A stretch of DNA of 34,000 bases from Anaerolineaceae bacterium (GTDB lineage: Bacteria > Chloroflexota > Anaerolineae > Anaerolineales > Anaerolineaceae): NCBI GenBank assembly GCA_003446605.1, contig DMDF01000129.1:1-34000 (forward strand), written 5' to 3'. A program made the position numbers and the translations under genes. Positions 24,962 to 33,901 of this stretch are shown here, one piece after another; position 1 is the stretch's first letter; the number at the start of each line of letters is the position of its first letter. The notes beneath the pieces were generated by a model. That model worked only from the letters and a program-made list of their open reading frames with translations. It did no database searches and was not told the DNA's origin.

Positions 24962-26356
24962 TTACATTAAGATGATCGCAACAATAGTTGCTGCTAAAAC
25001 ACCACCTATACATGGCCAGAAGTTCTTTCTAGCAAGATCCACCGCGGGAACCCCCGTAATAGCGGAAACAGGGAGTAGTGCCCATGGGATAATGGTGCCA
25101 CCACCGATCCAGATCATAGAGATTTGACCGAGGGCTGCCAGATAGGCTGTATTAAGGTTCAGTGCAGAACTCCAAGATTGAGCAAGGGCACCCATCAGAG
25201 GTAGATCGTTGAAACCTGAACCATCCAGACCTGTCAAACCTGCTAAAGCAGCTTGCAGGAAAGCAACAACAACTTTATTCATAGGAATAACGTTAGCCAG
25301 GTTATTAATGATGTCAATGATTAATGGAGCACCCTTATCACCAAGAATTGCAGTACAATGCTCAGGAACACCCACTAAATAGAAACCAGCCACCAGGAAA
25401 ACAGGGGAGAAAACTTTCATCCCAAACTGAAAGCCTTCGCGGACATGATCGGTGATTCGTTCCATCCCTTCGGAGAATTTACCTTTGCAGTCAAACATGC
25501 AAAAGACCGCCAAAAGAACCAAAGAAATACCACCCAATACTGCAGTTGCATCTCCACCACGGATATCCAAGACAATAAAGAGTACAACAGCTATGACAAA
25601 GACAAGGGGAGTTACCCAAGCAGCTGTTTTGGCAAGTTTACTATATTCAACTTTGGTTTCGGATTGCTCTTTGAATTTTAAATATTCTGTATCCGTTTTC
25701 GTCTGATTTTTAATATCTTTGCGGACAATGAAAAACCAGGCGATTGTAATAGCTACAACGCTAGCAGCAATATCCAGGGGAATTGAGGCAGAAACAACAT
25801 CACCCGCAGGAATGCCCGCTGCTTCCGCTGTCAACTTTGGTGCAGCTTGGATGACAAAATCACCCGATAGAGCAGCGCCATGACCAAAGAGATTCATCGC
25901 TTGGGCAGCGGATATAGCCGGTAGACCGGCAGCCAGGGCAGCCGGGAACAGGACCGACCCAACCAGGGCTGTGGCAGGAGATGGCCATATAAAGAGAGAG
26001 AAAATGAACATGACAATGCCGACTACCCAAAAAGCGGTTTTCGGGCCACGCATCATTTTCTTGAACGGAGATACCATTAATTGCAGAGCGCCCATCTTCT
26101 CAAGACCCTTCGAAAGAGCAACAACGATTGAGATGATGAATACCACATCAAGCAACACTATACCAGCCCGTACCATTCCATTGAAGATTGTTTGGAGACC
26201 CCCAATCGGTGATCCAAGTGTGATCCAACCGATTAAGAACAATCCCAAAATAGCAACGATCGATGTATCCCGTTTCAGTCCAAGGAACACGAAAACAAGC
26301 ACAACAAAAGCAGCATAGACCCAATGTGCAGTGGTTAAAACTGGAACTGTATCCAT
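24962..26356 (-). CDS. Ion-transporter-superfamily permease (organic or amino acid uptake)
   Basis: A 464-residue membrane protein with about 11-12 hydrophobic segments. A hydrophilic loop near residues 215-235 is rich in Lys, Thr and Glu. The two re-entrant-like regions expected in the ion transporter (IT) superfamily are suggested by WPSPATALVGSVLFPAAL in the first half and GLTGLDGSGFNDLPLMGAL in the second. The end has IWIGGGTIIPWALLPVSAITG. It recalls the GntP/CitMHS/DcuC type of secondary carriers, but I cannot name the family or the substrate. AAGGAG lies before the ATG. It follows the FAD oxidoreductase on the same strand after a 110-base gap and probably imports that enzyme's substrate. 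Confidence 0.78.
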   Translation of the reverse strand: MDTVPVLTTAHWVYAAFVVLVFVFLGLKRDTSIVAILGLFLIGWITLGSPIGGLQTIFNGMVRAGIVLLDVVFIISIVVALSKGLEKMGALQLMVSPFKKMMRGPKTAFWVVGIVMFIFSLFIWPSPATALVGSVLFPAALAAGLPAISAAQAMNLFGHGAALSGDFVIQAAPKLTAEAAGIPAGDVVSASIPLDIAASVVAITIAWFFIVRKDIKNQTKTDTEYLKFKEQSETKVEYSKLAKTAAWVTPLVFVIAVVLFIVLDIRGGDATAVLGGISLVLLAVFCMFDCKGKFSEGMERITDHVREGFQFGMKVFSPVFLVAGFYLVGVPEHCTAILGDKGAPLIIDIINNLANVIPMNKVVVAFLQAALAGLTGLDGSGFNDLPLMGALAQSWSSALNLNTAYLAALGQISMIWIGGGTIIPWALLPVSAITGVPAVDLARKNFWPCIGGVLAATIVAIILM

Positions 26357-26466
26357 TACTTTCTCCTTGAGTATTTGATTTCAACACGAAATAATTAACT
26401 CACTAAAATAAATTGTTCAATATCTTCCAACTACACCCTCCTTTCGCGCCTCAAAATAATTAATTT

Positions 26467-27747
26467 CTAAGAAATAGGCAAGGCAAAGAAATTCGTCATT
26501 CCTGCGGATTCAACACGCTCTTTGATTGCTTGAATATCAGTAGTATAGAGATTCAGTGCTTGCATGCGTTTAAAGTAAGTTGAACCCGAGAATGTATATT
26601 TCTGAGACATTCCCTCTTCTGTTTCCATCTGTTCACGTACAAAAGTGATTGCATCACCAATGGAAATAGTGAGAGGAATTTTCACTAAAGATTTACCGAG
26701 CGCGGAGCGAACAGCGTTGTTGCCAGCTAAAACACCGGTTACGATTGCTTCGGTATGACCAACCAGCAATCCGGCTTTTTCACCAGCGCAAAAGAGATTG
26801 TCAACTCCTATCACCTGCAGTTCATCAGTGCGTGGAGAAAGAGCGAGATATCTGATCGAGTTGCCACGACCACCGGAATATGGGTCTTCATACCGAGAGT
26901 TTTCCATACCTGGGATCTGGCGCAGTTCTTCCAATGGGAAAAAGGGGGTCATTAACTTGACATGCCCGGTATCGAGCAGAACGACGTTTTCAGCATATTC
27001 AGGAAGCGCGTACTGCTGGCAGGCTTTCGTTGCCAATTTTTCGGTATGAACAAGTTCTTTTGGAATAGGAACAACGGCTACCCCTGTTTCGCGTAATTTT
27101 GCTGCAATTTCAGGTGAAACGGAATCAAAGTGCAGTTTGCACGATCCAGACATTGCACCGAAAGTACCATCTGGTTTTCTCCCCATTTTTTCAGGAATAC
27201 CGGCTTTCCCGGCGATGCTAACCCTCCCACCAAAGCTGGGGCATCGTAAAACGCACATCGCACAGCCGTTCCCGAATTTCGTACAATTGACCTGCGGTCC
27301 AGCAGTTCCGGTAGTTTCGATAAAAACATCACCTTCGATAGCATCGTGATTTTCAATTTCGATTGCTTTGATTACCCCGTTTTCTACTCTAACATCGGTT
27401 GCACGGTGCTGCATTTTTAATACAATGCCCTTATTGAACATATATCTTTTAACTGTGGGTTCCATCAACGCTACATCATATAAACTGGCATGTTGATGCC
27501 CGGGGAAATTAATATTTTTATGCCGGCTTACTTTGTCCATTAAATCAAAAAGATCGCCAGCTCCCATTGCAATCATTTCTTCTGCAGCAGTAAATCTTCC
27601 ATTATTCCGGAATATTCCACCCACCAGACCAGTTCCAAGTAGGCAATCCGTTCTTTCAAGAACCTCTACCTCAGCTCCAATTTGTTTTGCTGCTAGAGCA
27701 GCACTACAACCGGCCCAACCACCGCCAATAACAACGACTTTCGGCAT
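26467..27747 (-). CDS. FAD-dependent oxidoreductase with a four-cysteine motif
   Basis: A 426-residue flavoprotein. Residues 4-36 form the dinucleotide fold, with VVVIGGGWAGCSAALAA and an acidic strand end VEVLERTD. The second FAD contact is at the C-terminal third in LFCAGEKAGLLVGHTEA. In between, C155-x6-C162-x2-C165-x3-C169-P in the segment NCTKFGNGCAMCVLRCPSFG looks like an iron-sulfur ligand set. The closest general type is the GidA/TrmFO-like and FAD_binding_2-like oxidoreductases of unknown substrate. AGGAGG lies before the ATG and a good promoter further upstream. It heads the unit with the permease and is divergent in layout from the PFOR, to which it could feed electrons through ferredoxin (inference). 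Confidence 0.8.
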   Translation of the reverse strand: MPKVVVIGGGWAGCSAALAAKQIGAEVEVLERTDCLLGTGLVGGIFRNNGRFTAAEEMIAMGAGDLFDLMDKVSRHKNINFPGHQHASLYDVALMEPTVKRYMFNKGIVLKMQHRATDVRVENGVIKAIEIENHDAIEGDVFIETTGTAGPQVNCTKFGNGCAMCVLRCPSFGGRVSIAGKAGIPEKMGRKPDGTFGAMSGSCKLHFDSVSPEIAAKLRETGVAVVPIPKELVHTEKLATKACQQYALPEYAENVVLLDTGHVKLMTPFFPLEELRQIPGMENSRYEDPYSGGRGNSIRYLALSPRTDELQVIGVDNLFCAGEKAGLLVGHTEAIVTGVLAGNNAVRSALGKSLVKIPLTISIGDAITFVREQMETEEGMSQKYTFSGSTYFKRMQALNLYTTDIQAIKERVESAGMTNFFALPIS

Positions 27748-27859
27748 ATTTCCTCCTAAGCAATTATGTTTTAAGTTTCTTGTAGCGAAAAATATGTTGG
27801 TCAGGAATTAGGTTTTTGCACCCACATAAATATATTATATATTATATATTATTATATAT

Positions 27860-27888
27860 ATATTACATAACTGGAATCTGTTTGTCAA
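27860..27888 (-). promoter_or_regulatory. Promoter of the FAD-oxidoreductase/permease unit
   Basis: On the minus strand a perfect TTGACA (27888-27883) is followed after exactly 17 bases by TAATAT. A long alternating A/T stretch (about 27829-27868) overlaps the -10 and the expected start of transcription. It could be an operator or simply a melt-prone region. Confidence 0.7.
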
Positions 27889-27964
27889 CAACCTTTTTTC
27901 ACAACCTTTCAAAAAAAGGAAAGAATTCAAGGCTCTAAAAAAAACATGGCTTTTTCAGGGAAAT

Positions 27965-27994
27965 AAAAAAACAGTCGCTTTCGACTGTTTTTTT
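27965..27994. terminator. Terminator after the GntR regulator gene
   Basis: ACAGTCG with CGACTGT around a CTTT loop, extended by A/T pairs. The stem is followed by a T run on the minus strand and, by symmetry, also on the plus strand. Confidence 0.9.
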
Positions 27995-28011
27995 GCAACG
28001 CTCGAAGGAAA

Positions 28012-28710
28012 TCACCTTTCTATTTCAAGGTGTAGTTTACGCTCTAATTCAGCAAAATCTTGAGTGTAAAGATCTTGCATAGCACTTTGTAAATGAAATT
28101 TCATGGCTTTTTCTGCAGCTTCCGCATCCCGTTTTTTTAATGCCTCGAGAATTGCCCTATGTTCCGGAACCGATTTTTCAAGTCTATTCCCTTGAGCAAT
28201 GGAAAGCAATCGATATCGCTTCAGAGAGTCATCCAGCAAGTGAAGACTCTTTATCAGTTTTGGATTTGAACAGCATTTGATAATAACAGAATGGAAATCG
28301 CTGTTGATTTGTGAAACATTCACAATTTTATGTTGTTTTAATGCACGATCGTGTTCTTCGAGTAACTGTTCCAAATGCTTAAGATCGTCCTCGGTAAGAT
28401 TTTTTGTTGCCAAATGGATCGCCAGTCCCTCAAGAACTATACGGATCTCATAAGTATCAGCCATGTCCTGTTTATTGATATCCGAAACATAAGTTCCTTT
28501 AAAGGGAACCCTGGAAACCAGATCTTCCCGCTCTAATTGCCTGAGTGCATCACGAACAGGGGTTTTACTGATACCAAGTTGAGCAGCTAATTCTCCTTCG
28601 ATCAAGGCTTGATTAGGCAGAAATTGAAAGGTCAAGATAGCATTTTTAATTTTTTCATACGCTAACTTATCCAACGAAGCATTTTCTTTTAATGGTGATA
28701 AAACAGCCAT
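28012..28710 (-). CDS. GntR-family transcriptional regulator, FadR/FCD type
   Basis: A 232-residue regulator. The winged helix spans about residues 12-78, with the recognition part ELAAQLGISKTPVRDALRQL and the wing VPFKGTYVS. The FCD ligand domain spans about 90-220, with YEIRIVLEGLAIHLA, NSDFHSVIIKCC, PEHRAILEAL and AMKFHLQSA, the last three providing histidines typical of the metal-binding FCD type. Such regulators usually sense small organic acids or amino acids and control adjacent catabolic genes. It diverges from nifJ across 172 bases and lies next to the FAD/permease unit, so both are likely targets. GGAGG lies before the ATG. Confidence 0.93.
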   Translation of the reverse strand: MAVLSPLKENASLDKLAYEKIKNAILTFQFLPNQALIEGELAAQLGISKTPVRDALRQLEREDLVSRVPFKGTYVSDINKQDMADTYEIRIVLEGLAIHLATKNLTEDDLKHLEQLLEEHDRALKQHKIVNVSQINSDFHSVIIKCCSNPKLIKSLHLLDDSLKRYRLLSIAQGNRLEKSVPEHRAILEALKKRDAEAAEKAMKFHLQSAMQDLYTQDFAELERKLHLEIER

Positions 28711-28823
28711 TATTCCTCCATAAATTAATTACCTTATTGCTCATGAAAGATTGTACATCAAAGTTTCTAAATTTGATATTTATATTTCTAATGTCTTATC
28801 AGTAGTAAGTCGAATAAATAAGA

Positions 28824-28841
28824 TATAATATATATGTTATA
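28824..28841 (+). promoter_or_regulatory. Candidate promoter/operator upstream of nifJ
   Basis: TATAAT at 28824-28829 with no good -35, overlapped by ATATATGTTATA (28830-28841), which is identical to the element in the PLP-cluster promoter. The TGTTATA part could also serve as an extended -10. It lies 42-59 bases before the ATG, in the gap shared with the GntR gene. Confidence 0.45.
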
Positions 28842-28882
28842 TATTGTAATATAACAATAATAAATCCTTGAGGGAGAAAACG

Positions 28883-31800
28883 ATGAAACCTCGGTCTATC
28901 ACAGTCGATGCAAATGAAGCAACAGCACAGGCAGCTTACAGGCTCAATGAGGTAATTGCAATATTTCCTATCACCCCATCATCTGGAATGGGTGAACTAT
29001 CCGATGAATGGGCAGCTTCTGGGAAGGTAAATCTTTGGGGAACCATCCCATTAGTAGCAGAAATGCAATCGGAAGGTGGCGCAGCCGGGGCGGTGCATGG
29101 TGCTTTACAAACTGGTGCATTAACAACCACTTTTACCGCTTCACAGGGCTTACTGCTAATGATTCCCAATATGTATAAAATTGCCGGCGAATTAACTTCC
29201 ACCGTCTTTCATGTTTCTGCCCGTGCACTCTCCTTCCAAGCAATTTCCATTTATGGGGACCATTCAGATGTAATGGCAACCAGAGCAACCGGTTTTGCTT
29301 TAATGCCGTCCTGCTCAGTACAAGAAGCACATGATATGGCAGTGATAGCTCAGGCTTCCACTTTGGAAGCCAGGGTTCCATTTCTCCATTTCTTTGATGG
29401 ATTTCGAACATCCCATGAGGTCAATAAAATCGAGTATCTCTCTGACCAACAACTTTTAAACATGATTTCACAAGAGGCTATTTTCGCTCATCGCAAACGT
29501 GGTCTTAATCCTGAAAAACCATTCATCCGCGGTACATTGCAGAATTGGGATGTATATTTCCAAGGCCGTGAGGTGGTGAACCCATATTACCTGGCTTGTC
29601 CAGAAATCGTGGAAAATGTGATGCGGCGGTTCAAAGATGTTGCTGGCAGAGAATATCACCTTTTTGATTATGTGGGCGCTCCTGATGCCGAACGGATCAT
29701 TGTAATCATGGGTTCAGGTGCCGAAACTGCAACAGAAACAGCAAAATTCCTTTCTGATCAAGGTGAGAAAGTCGGTGTCATTACTGTTCGTCTCTTTCGT
29801 CCATTCTCCGTAAAACATTTAATGAAAGCGTTTCCTGCTAGTGTGAAATCGGTGGCTGTCCTTGATCGCACAAAAGAAGTGGGAGCGTTAGGTGAGCCAC
29901 TTTATCTTGATACATTAGGTGCCCTTCATGAAGGATTGAGAAACGGTTCTGCTGCTTTCAAAGATCTCCCTATTGTCATTGGAGGAAGGTATGGGCTGGC
30001 ATCCAAAGAATTCACGCCAGCAATGGTTAAAGCAATATTTGAAGAACTTTCCCACGAGCATCCAAAGAATCACTTCACCATTGGTATAAATGACGATATT
30101 TCACACACGAGTTTAGATTATGCTGTGAATTTCAGCATACTGCCTGAAAAAACAGTGGAATGTGTTTTCTTTGGACTAGGCGCTGATGGAACCGTGAGCG
30201 CAAATAAAAATTCGATCAAGATTATTGGAGAAGAGACCGATAATTATGCCCAAGGTTATTTTGTTTATGATTCTAAAAAATCCGGTTCCATTACAATTTC
30301 ACATTTGCGGTTTGGTCCACAACCCATTCGTGCTCCTTATCTGATTAGTGAAGGGCAAGCATCTTTCGTTGCATGCCACCAATTCTCTTTTTTAGAGAGA
30401 ATGGATATTCTAAAATTCGCAAAACCGGGGGGGGTTCTATTACTGAACAGCCTTTATGATCATGATGAGGTCTGGGAACAACTGCCGGTGGAAGTTCAGC
30501 AACAGATCCTTGAAAAAAAACTCGAACTCTATGTGATCGATGCTTATGAAGTTGCGAAGAAAGCAAACATGGGTGGTCGTATTAACACTATTATGCAAAC
30601 TTGTTTCTTTGCCATCAGCGGCATTCTGCCACGAGATGAAGCCATTACTCAAATTAAAAAATCGATCCAAAAAACTTATGGCAAGCGAGGTGATGCAGTG
30701 GTCGAGCAGAACTATAAAGCAGTAGATGAGACACTCGCGAACCTCTTTCATGTAGATCTTCACACTTCAATTTCAGGCAATTTAAAAATGCGACCGGGAA
30801 TGCCTTCTGATGCTCCTGAATATGTTCGAAAAGTGGTTGATCGTATTTTGGTCTTTGATGGAGATGCTCTGCCGGTCAGTGCGCTTTCGCCTGATGGTAC
30901 TTATCCTTCTGGGACTGCAAAATGGGAGAAACGTAACATTGCACTGGAAATTCCTTGCTGGGATCCTGCCACTTGCATCCAATGCGGAAAGTGTGTATTT
31001 GTATGCCCGCATGCTGCGATTCGCATGAAAGTTTATGATCAATCGGTCAAAGAAAGTGCTCCAGCGAGTTTCAAAAGTATTGCTGCAAAATTTCCCGAGT
31101 TTCCAGATCATTTATTCACGATCCAGGTTGCTCCTGAAGATTGCACAGGCTGCTCCTTGTGTGTTTCTGCTTGCCCCGCGACAAATAAAATTGAACCTAA
31201 CTTAAAAGCGATCAATATGATCGCTCAACCCCCCATTCGAGATCAAGAGAAAAATAATTGGGATTATTTTCTGAATATTCCAGATGTCAATCGAGACATC
31301 TTAAAACTAAATTCAATAAAAAATTCTCAACTCTTGCAGCCATTATTTGAATTCTCAGGAGCTTGTTCTGGTTGTGGGGAAACACCATATGTTAAACTGG
31401 TTTCTCAATTGTTTGGTGATCGAGCCATCATCGCAAACGCAACAGGCTGCTCTTCTGTCTATGGAGGAAGCCTTCCCACAACTCCATGGTCCTACAATAA
31501 AGACGGACGTGGACCGGCATGGTCGAATTCTTTATTCGAAGATAATGCCGAATTTGGGATGGGCATGCGCTTGTCTTCTGATAAGAAGCATGAAATTGCT
31601 TGCGAACTAGTTAAACAGCTAGCTGAAAAGATCGGTGATCCGCTGGTACAAGATATTCTAACGGCGGATCAAAGCGATGAAAAAGGTATCCAGCAGCAAC
31701 GGGAAAGGGTCAAAGTTCTAAAAACAAAACTGCGTGATGATAATTCTCTTCAGGTACAGCAGTTATTGAGTGTAGCGGATGATCTGATTCATAAAAGTAT

Positions 31801-32461
31801 ATGGATTATTGGAGGAGATGGATGGGCATATGATATTGGATATGGTGGTCTTGACCATGTGCTTGCCAGCGGACGGAATGTAAATGTGCTTGTACTCGAT
31901 ACGGAAGTATATTCCAATACCGGGGGTCAAGCTTCAAAAGCCACACCTCGTGCTGCGGTAGCAAAATTCGCTGCGAATGGTAAAGGATCAGCAAAAAAAG
32001 ATTTGGGGCTCATTGCCATGTCGTATAGCAATATCTACATCGCGCGTGTTGCGATGGGATATTCGGATATCCAGACGCTACGAGCATTTATGGAAGCGGA
32101 AGCCTACCAGGGACCATCATTGATCATTGCCTACAGTCATTGTATTGCGCATGGTATCTCGATGGAAAATGGTCTCGAGCAGCAGAAACTCGCTGTTCAA
32201 TCTGGTGCTTGGTCACTCTACAGATATAACCCTAATCTTATCAAAGAAGGAAAAAATCCTCTGATCATTGATTCCAAAGCGCCAACAATCCCTGTTTCTG
32301 ATTATGCTTATCAAGAAACACGCTACCGCATGTTAGTTAACAAAGATGAAAATCGGGCAGAAAAATTAATGGTGGAAGCGAATGAGGATGCACGATTGCG
32401 ATGGGAAGGACTAAAACGGTTGGCTGAATTGGAAGCACAACTTCGGAGACCTGAATTGTAA
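28883..32461 (+). CDS. nifJ: Pyruvate:ferredoxin (flavodoxin) oxidoreductase, single-chain
   Basis: A 1192-residue homodimeric-type enzyme that oxidises pyruvate and CoA to acetyl-CoA and CO2, with reduction of ferredoxin. The order of domains is the usual one: pyrimidine-side TPP domain (ITVDANEATAQAAYRL, IFPITPSSGMGE), CoA-side transketolase-C-like domain, the EKR linker, and two [4Fe-4S] sites, CIQCGKCVFVCPHA (about 698) and CTGCSLCVSACPA (about 754). The proximal-cluster cysteines lie in SGACSGCGETPY, and the TPP site from about 976 is GGDGWAYDIGYGG to SNTGGQASKATP. The start is the ATG at 28883, six bases after GAGGGAG, rather than the TTG at 28868. It is the only gene of its unit. A variant 2-oxoacid substrate is possible given the cluster. 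Confidence 0.96.
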   Translation: MKPRSITVDANEATAQAAYRLNEVIAIFPITPSSGMGELSDEWAASGKVNLWGTIPLVAEMQSEGGAAGAVHGALQTGALTTTFTASQGLLLMIPNMYKIAGELTSTVFHVSARALSFQAISIYGDHSDVMATRATGFALMPSCSVQEAHDMAVIAQASTLEARVPFLHFFDGFRTSHEVNKIEYLSDQQLLNMISQEAIFAHRKRGLNPEKPFIRGTLQNWDVYFQGREVVNPYYLACPEIVENVMRRFKDVAGREYHLFDYVGAPDAERIIVIMGSGAETATETAKFLSDQGEKVGVITVRLFRPFSVKHLMKAFPASVKSVAVLDRTKEVGALGEPLYLDTLGALHEGLRNGSAAFKDLPIVIGGRYGLASKEFTPAMVKAIFEELSHEHPKNHFTIGINDDISHTSLDYAVNFSILPEKTVECVFFGLGADGTVSANKNSIKIIGEETDNYAQGYFVYDSKKSGSITISHLRFGPQPIRAPYLISEGQASFVACHQFSFLERMDILKFAKPGGVLLLNSLYDHDEVWEQLPVEVQQQILEKKLELYVIDAYEVAKKANMGGRINTIMQTCFFAISGILPRDEAITQIKKSIQKTYGKRGDAVVEQNYKAVDETLANLFHVDLHTSISGNLKMRPGMPSDAPEYVRKVVDRILVFDGDALPVSALSPDGTYPSGTAKWEKRNIALEIPCWDPATCIQCGKCVFVCPHAAIRMKVYDQSVKESAPASFKSIAAKFPEFPDHLFTIQVAPEDCTGCSLCVSACPATNKIEPNLKAINMIAQPPIRDQEKNNWDYFLNIPDVNRDILKLNSIKNSQLLQPLFEFSGACSGCGETPYVKLVSQLFGDRAIIANATGCSSVYGGSLPTTPWSYNKDGRGPAWSNSLFEDNAEFGMGMRLSSDKKHEIACELVKQLAEKIGDPLVQDILTADQSDEKGIQQQRERVKVLKTKLRDDNSLQVQQLLSVADDLIHKSIWIIGGDGWAYDIGYGGLDHVLASGRNVNVLVLDTEVYSNTGGQASKATPRAAVAKFAANGKGSAKKDLGLIAMSYSNIYIARVAMGYSDIQTLRAFMEAEAYQGPSLIIAYSHCIAHGISMENGLEQQKLAVQSGAWSLYRYNPNLIKEGKNPLIIDSKAPTIPVSDYAYQETRYRMLVNKDENRAEKLMVEANEDARLRWEGLKRLAELEAQLRRPEL

Positions 32462-32590
32462 GAATGATGGATGAAATTACTCATAAGAAGAACATTGACA
32501 CATACATTAAGTCTGCTCCATGCATAAATCGACGAATCACTTAATTGTTACGGTTCAACCGATTTTCATAAAACTATGATAGGAGTCAAC

Positions 32591-32788
32591 ATGAAATATT
32601 TTGAAAGATTTATTCAATATCTATGCGTGATGGGTGTCATCATCGCAATTTTTTACCAGATCTTCCCTGATTTAACAAATACCATTATTAATAATTACAG
32701 TACGATAATAGGTCCGATCCTTGTTGTGGGTCTTTTTGCTTTAGCTGTTTTTCGAAAGCCAAAAGAGAAAAAGGACCAGGCACATTAG
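32591..32788 (+). CDS. Small membrane protein of unknown function (65 residues)
   Basis: The ATG at 32591 has AGGAG six bases before it; the open frame extends 15 bases further upstream but without a better site. The product starts MKYFERFIQYL, has two hydrophobic segments (about residues 10-24 and 38-55) separated by an Asn-rich turn, and ends in the basic tail RKPKEKKDQAH. It lies 129 bases after nifJ on the same strand. No family recognised. Confidence 0.6.
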   Translation: MKYFERFIQYLCVMGVIIAIFYQIFPDLTNTIINNYSTIIGPILVVGLFALAVFRKPKEKKDQAH

Positions 32789-32901
32789 GACATCGATTTT
32801 ATTTCGTCATTTTTCCTGTATTGAATTCCCTATAAATTCTTATCCCTAAGAAATCTTTTTTAATTAAGTGAGTTTTTATTACCAATATATTGGATTAAAA
32901 A

Positions 32902-32982
32902 TTATTTGCTTTCCCACAATCGAATCGCTTCTCGTTTTGTCCTGAGTGGGTAATCTGTACTCCCTTTTTTCCTTCCATACAA
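32902..32982 (-). pseudogene. Remnant of a transposase N-terminus
   Basis: On the minus strand a TTG at 32982, four bases after AGGAG, starts 26 residues: YGRKKGSTDYPLRTKREAIR and then LWESK before TAA. The GRKKGSxDYPLxxKxxAIRL pattern is the start of helix-turn-helix transposase proteins (IS3-like OrfA). The rest of the gene is missing. Nearby inverted repeats that would mark the element were not found. Confidence 0.5.
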
Positions 32983-33336
32983 AAAACTCCTGTATCTATT
33001 GTACGAGAGGTGTTTATATAATTTAATTGCAAAATACATTGTTTGTCGTCTTTTCAAATGTGAGGAAAAGTGAATTAGCTTAGTTATGTCGTAAAGGAAA
33101 GACAATTTCAGTTATGCAAGATCCCTTAATGTTTGACGGCAGGCGGAAATTGTTTTATTGGGATTTATTTTGGAATTCTGACATTCTTAATCTTATTTTT
33201 CTCTTCCGCCAGCATACCTAGTATGGTTAATTAAAAGTGCCTTTCGGAAATATTTCTGCTTGAAATTGAAAAAAAGCAAGTGTGCACATTTACTATAGGC
33301 ATCGTATGGGTTATTGCAACCAACTATGGATGCTTT
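32983..33336. other. Gene-free AT-rich stretch right of the transposase remnant
   Basis: No supported gene. Probably degraded mobile-element or intergenic DNA; no terminal inverted repeats were recognised. Confidence 0.4.
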
Positions 33337-33345
33337 TGCTATAAT
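33337..33345 (+). promoter_or_regulatory. Extended -10 promoter for the membrane protein at 33413
   Basis: TGCTATAAT, a TGn element plus a perfect TATAAT. A TTGCAA lies 20 bases upstream, longer than the best spacing. The box is 68 bases before the ATG. Confidence 0.5.
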
Positions 33346-33412
33346 CAAAGTGTAGCATAAAAGCCAATTAAGTCCTCAGAGGGATATCGTTTTTCGGGAA
33401 AGCAGGTCATAA

Positions 33413-33847
33413 ATGGAGAAAAAATCTTCAAGCGTCTTTCTGCAGGTTCTTCTTGTTTTGGTGGTGTTCCTTCTGCAGTTGATCAGCATATTTTTTAACC
33501 AGCGGTTAATATATCAACTTAGAAACTTAGAATATGGCGCAAAAGCTCTCGGGATGACTCTCCTATCAATTGGTACTGGTATGGCAAGTGGCATAGGAAC
33601 GGCTTTTATCTTCCTACGAAATCAGCAAAAAGATCGCAAAAAGGATCATCTAGTCGGGGCGATTATTTTTGTGATACTTTCGTGTTGGGGGATTCTCTGG
33701 AAAATACTGTTCAGCGCTTTTGGCTTTTTGCCTTTTTCTGTTCTACGACCCGTTCTCAGCGAATTATTTACATGGATGATGGATTCTCAACTCCCGTCCT
33801 TTTGGGCTGGGCTTGCTATAGGATGGTTCGTGAACAGGAAAGAGTAG
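33413..33847 (+). CDS. Small integral membrane protein of unknown function (144 residues)
   Basis: Four hydrophobic segments (about residues 8-28, 44-68, 82-103 and 106-137) with a Lys/Asp/Arg loop, RNQQKDRKKDHLVG, in the middle and a basic end, VNRKE. The N-terminal segment is VFLQVLLVLVVFLLQLISIF. No enzymatic motif was seen and the family is not recognised. The ribosome site is weak (CAGG nine bases before the ATG). It is preceded by an extended -10 promoter and converges with a partial gene at the right end. Confidence 0.65.
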   Translation: MEKKSSSVFLQVLLVLVVFLLQLISIFFNQRLIYQLRNLEYGAKALGMTLLSIGTGMASGIGTAFIFLRNQQKDRKKDHLVGAIIFVILSCWGILWKILFSAFGFLPFSVLRPVLSELFTWMMDSQLPSFWAGLAIGWFVNRKE

Positions 33848-33901
33848 ATCGGGAGCAAGAATTAAATAAGCACATTTCCCCGATGAGCACTGCGCAGGTT
33901 T

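Noticed and set aside
27829..27868. A/T alternating stretch as a possible repeat array
   Set aside because: Too short and irregular for a satellite or CRISPR; better explained as part of the promoter.
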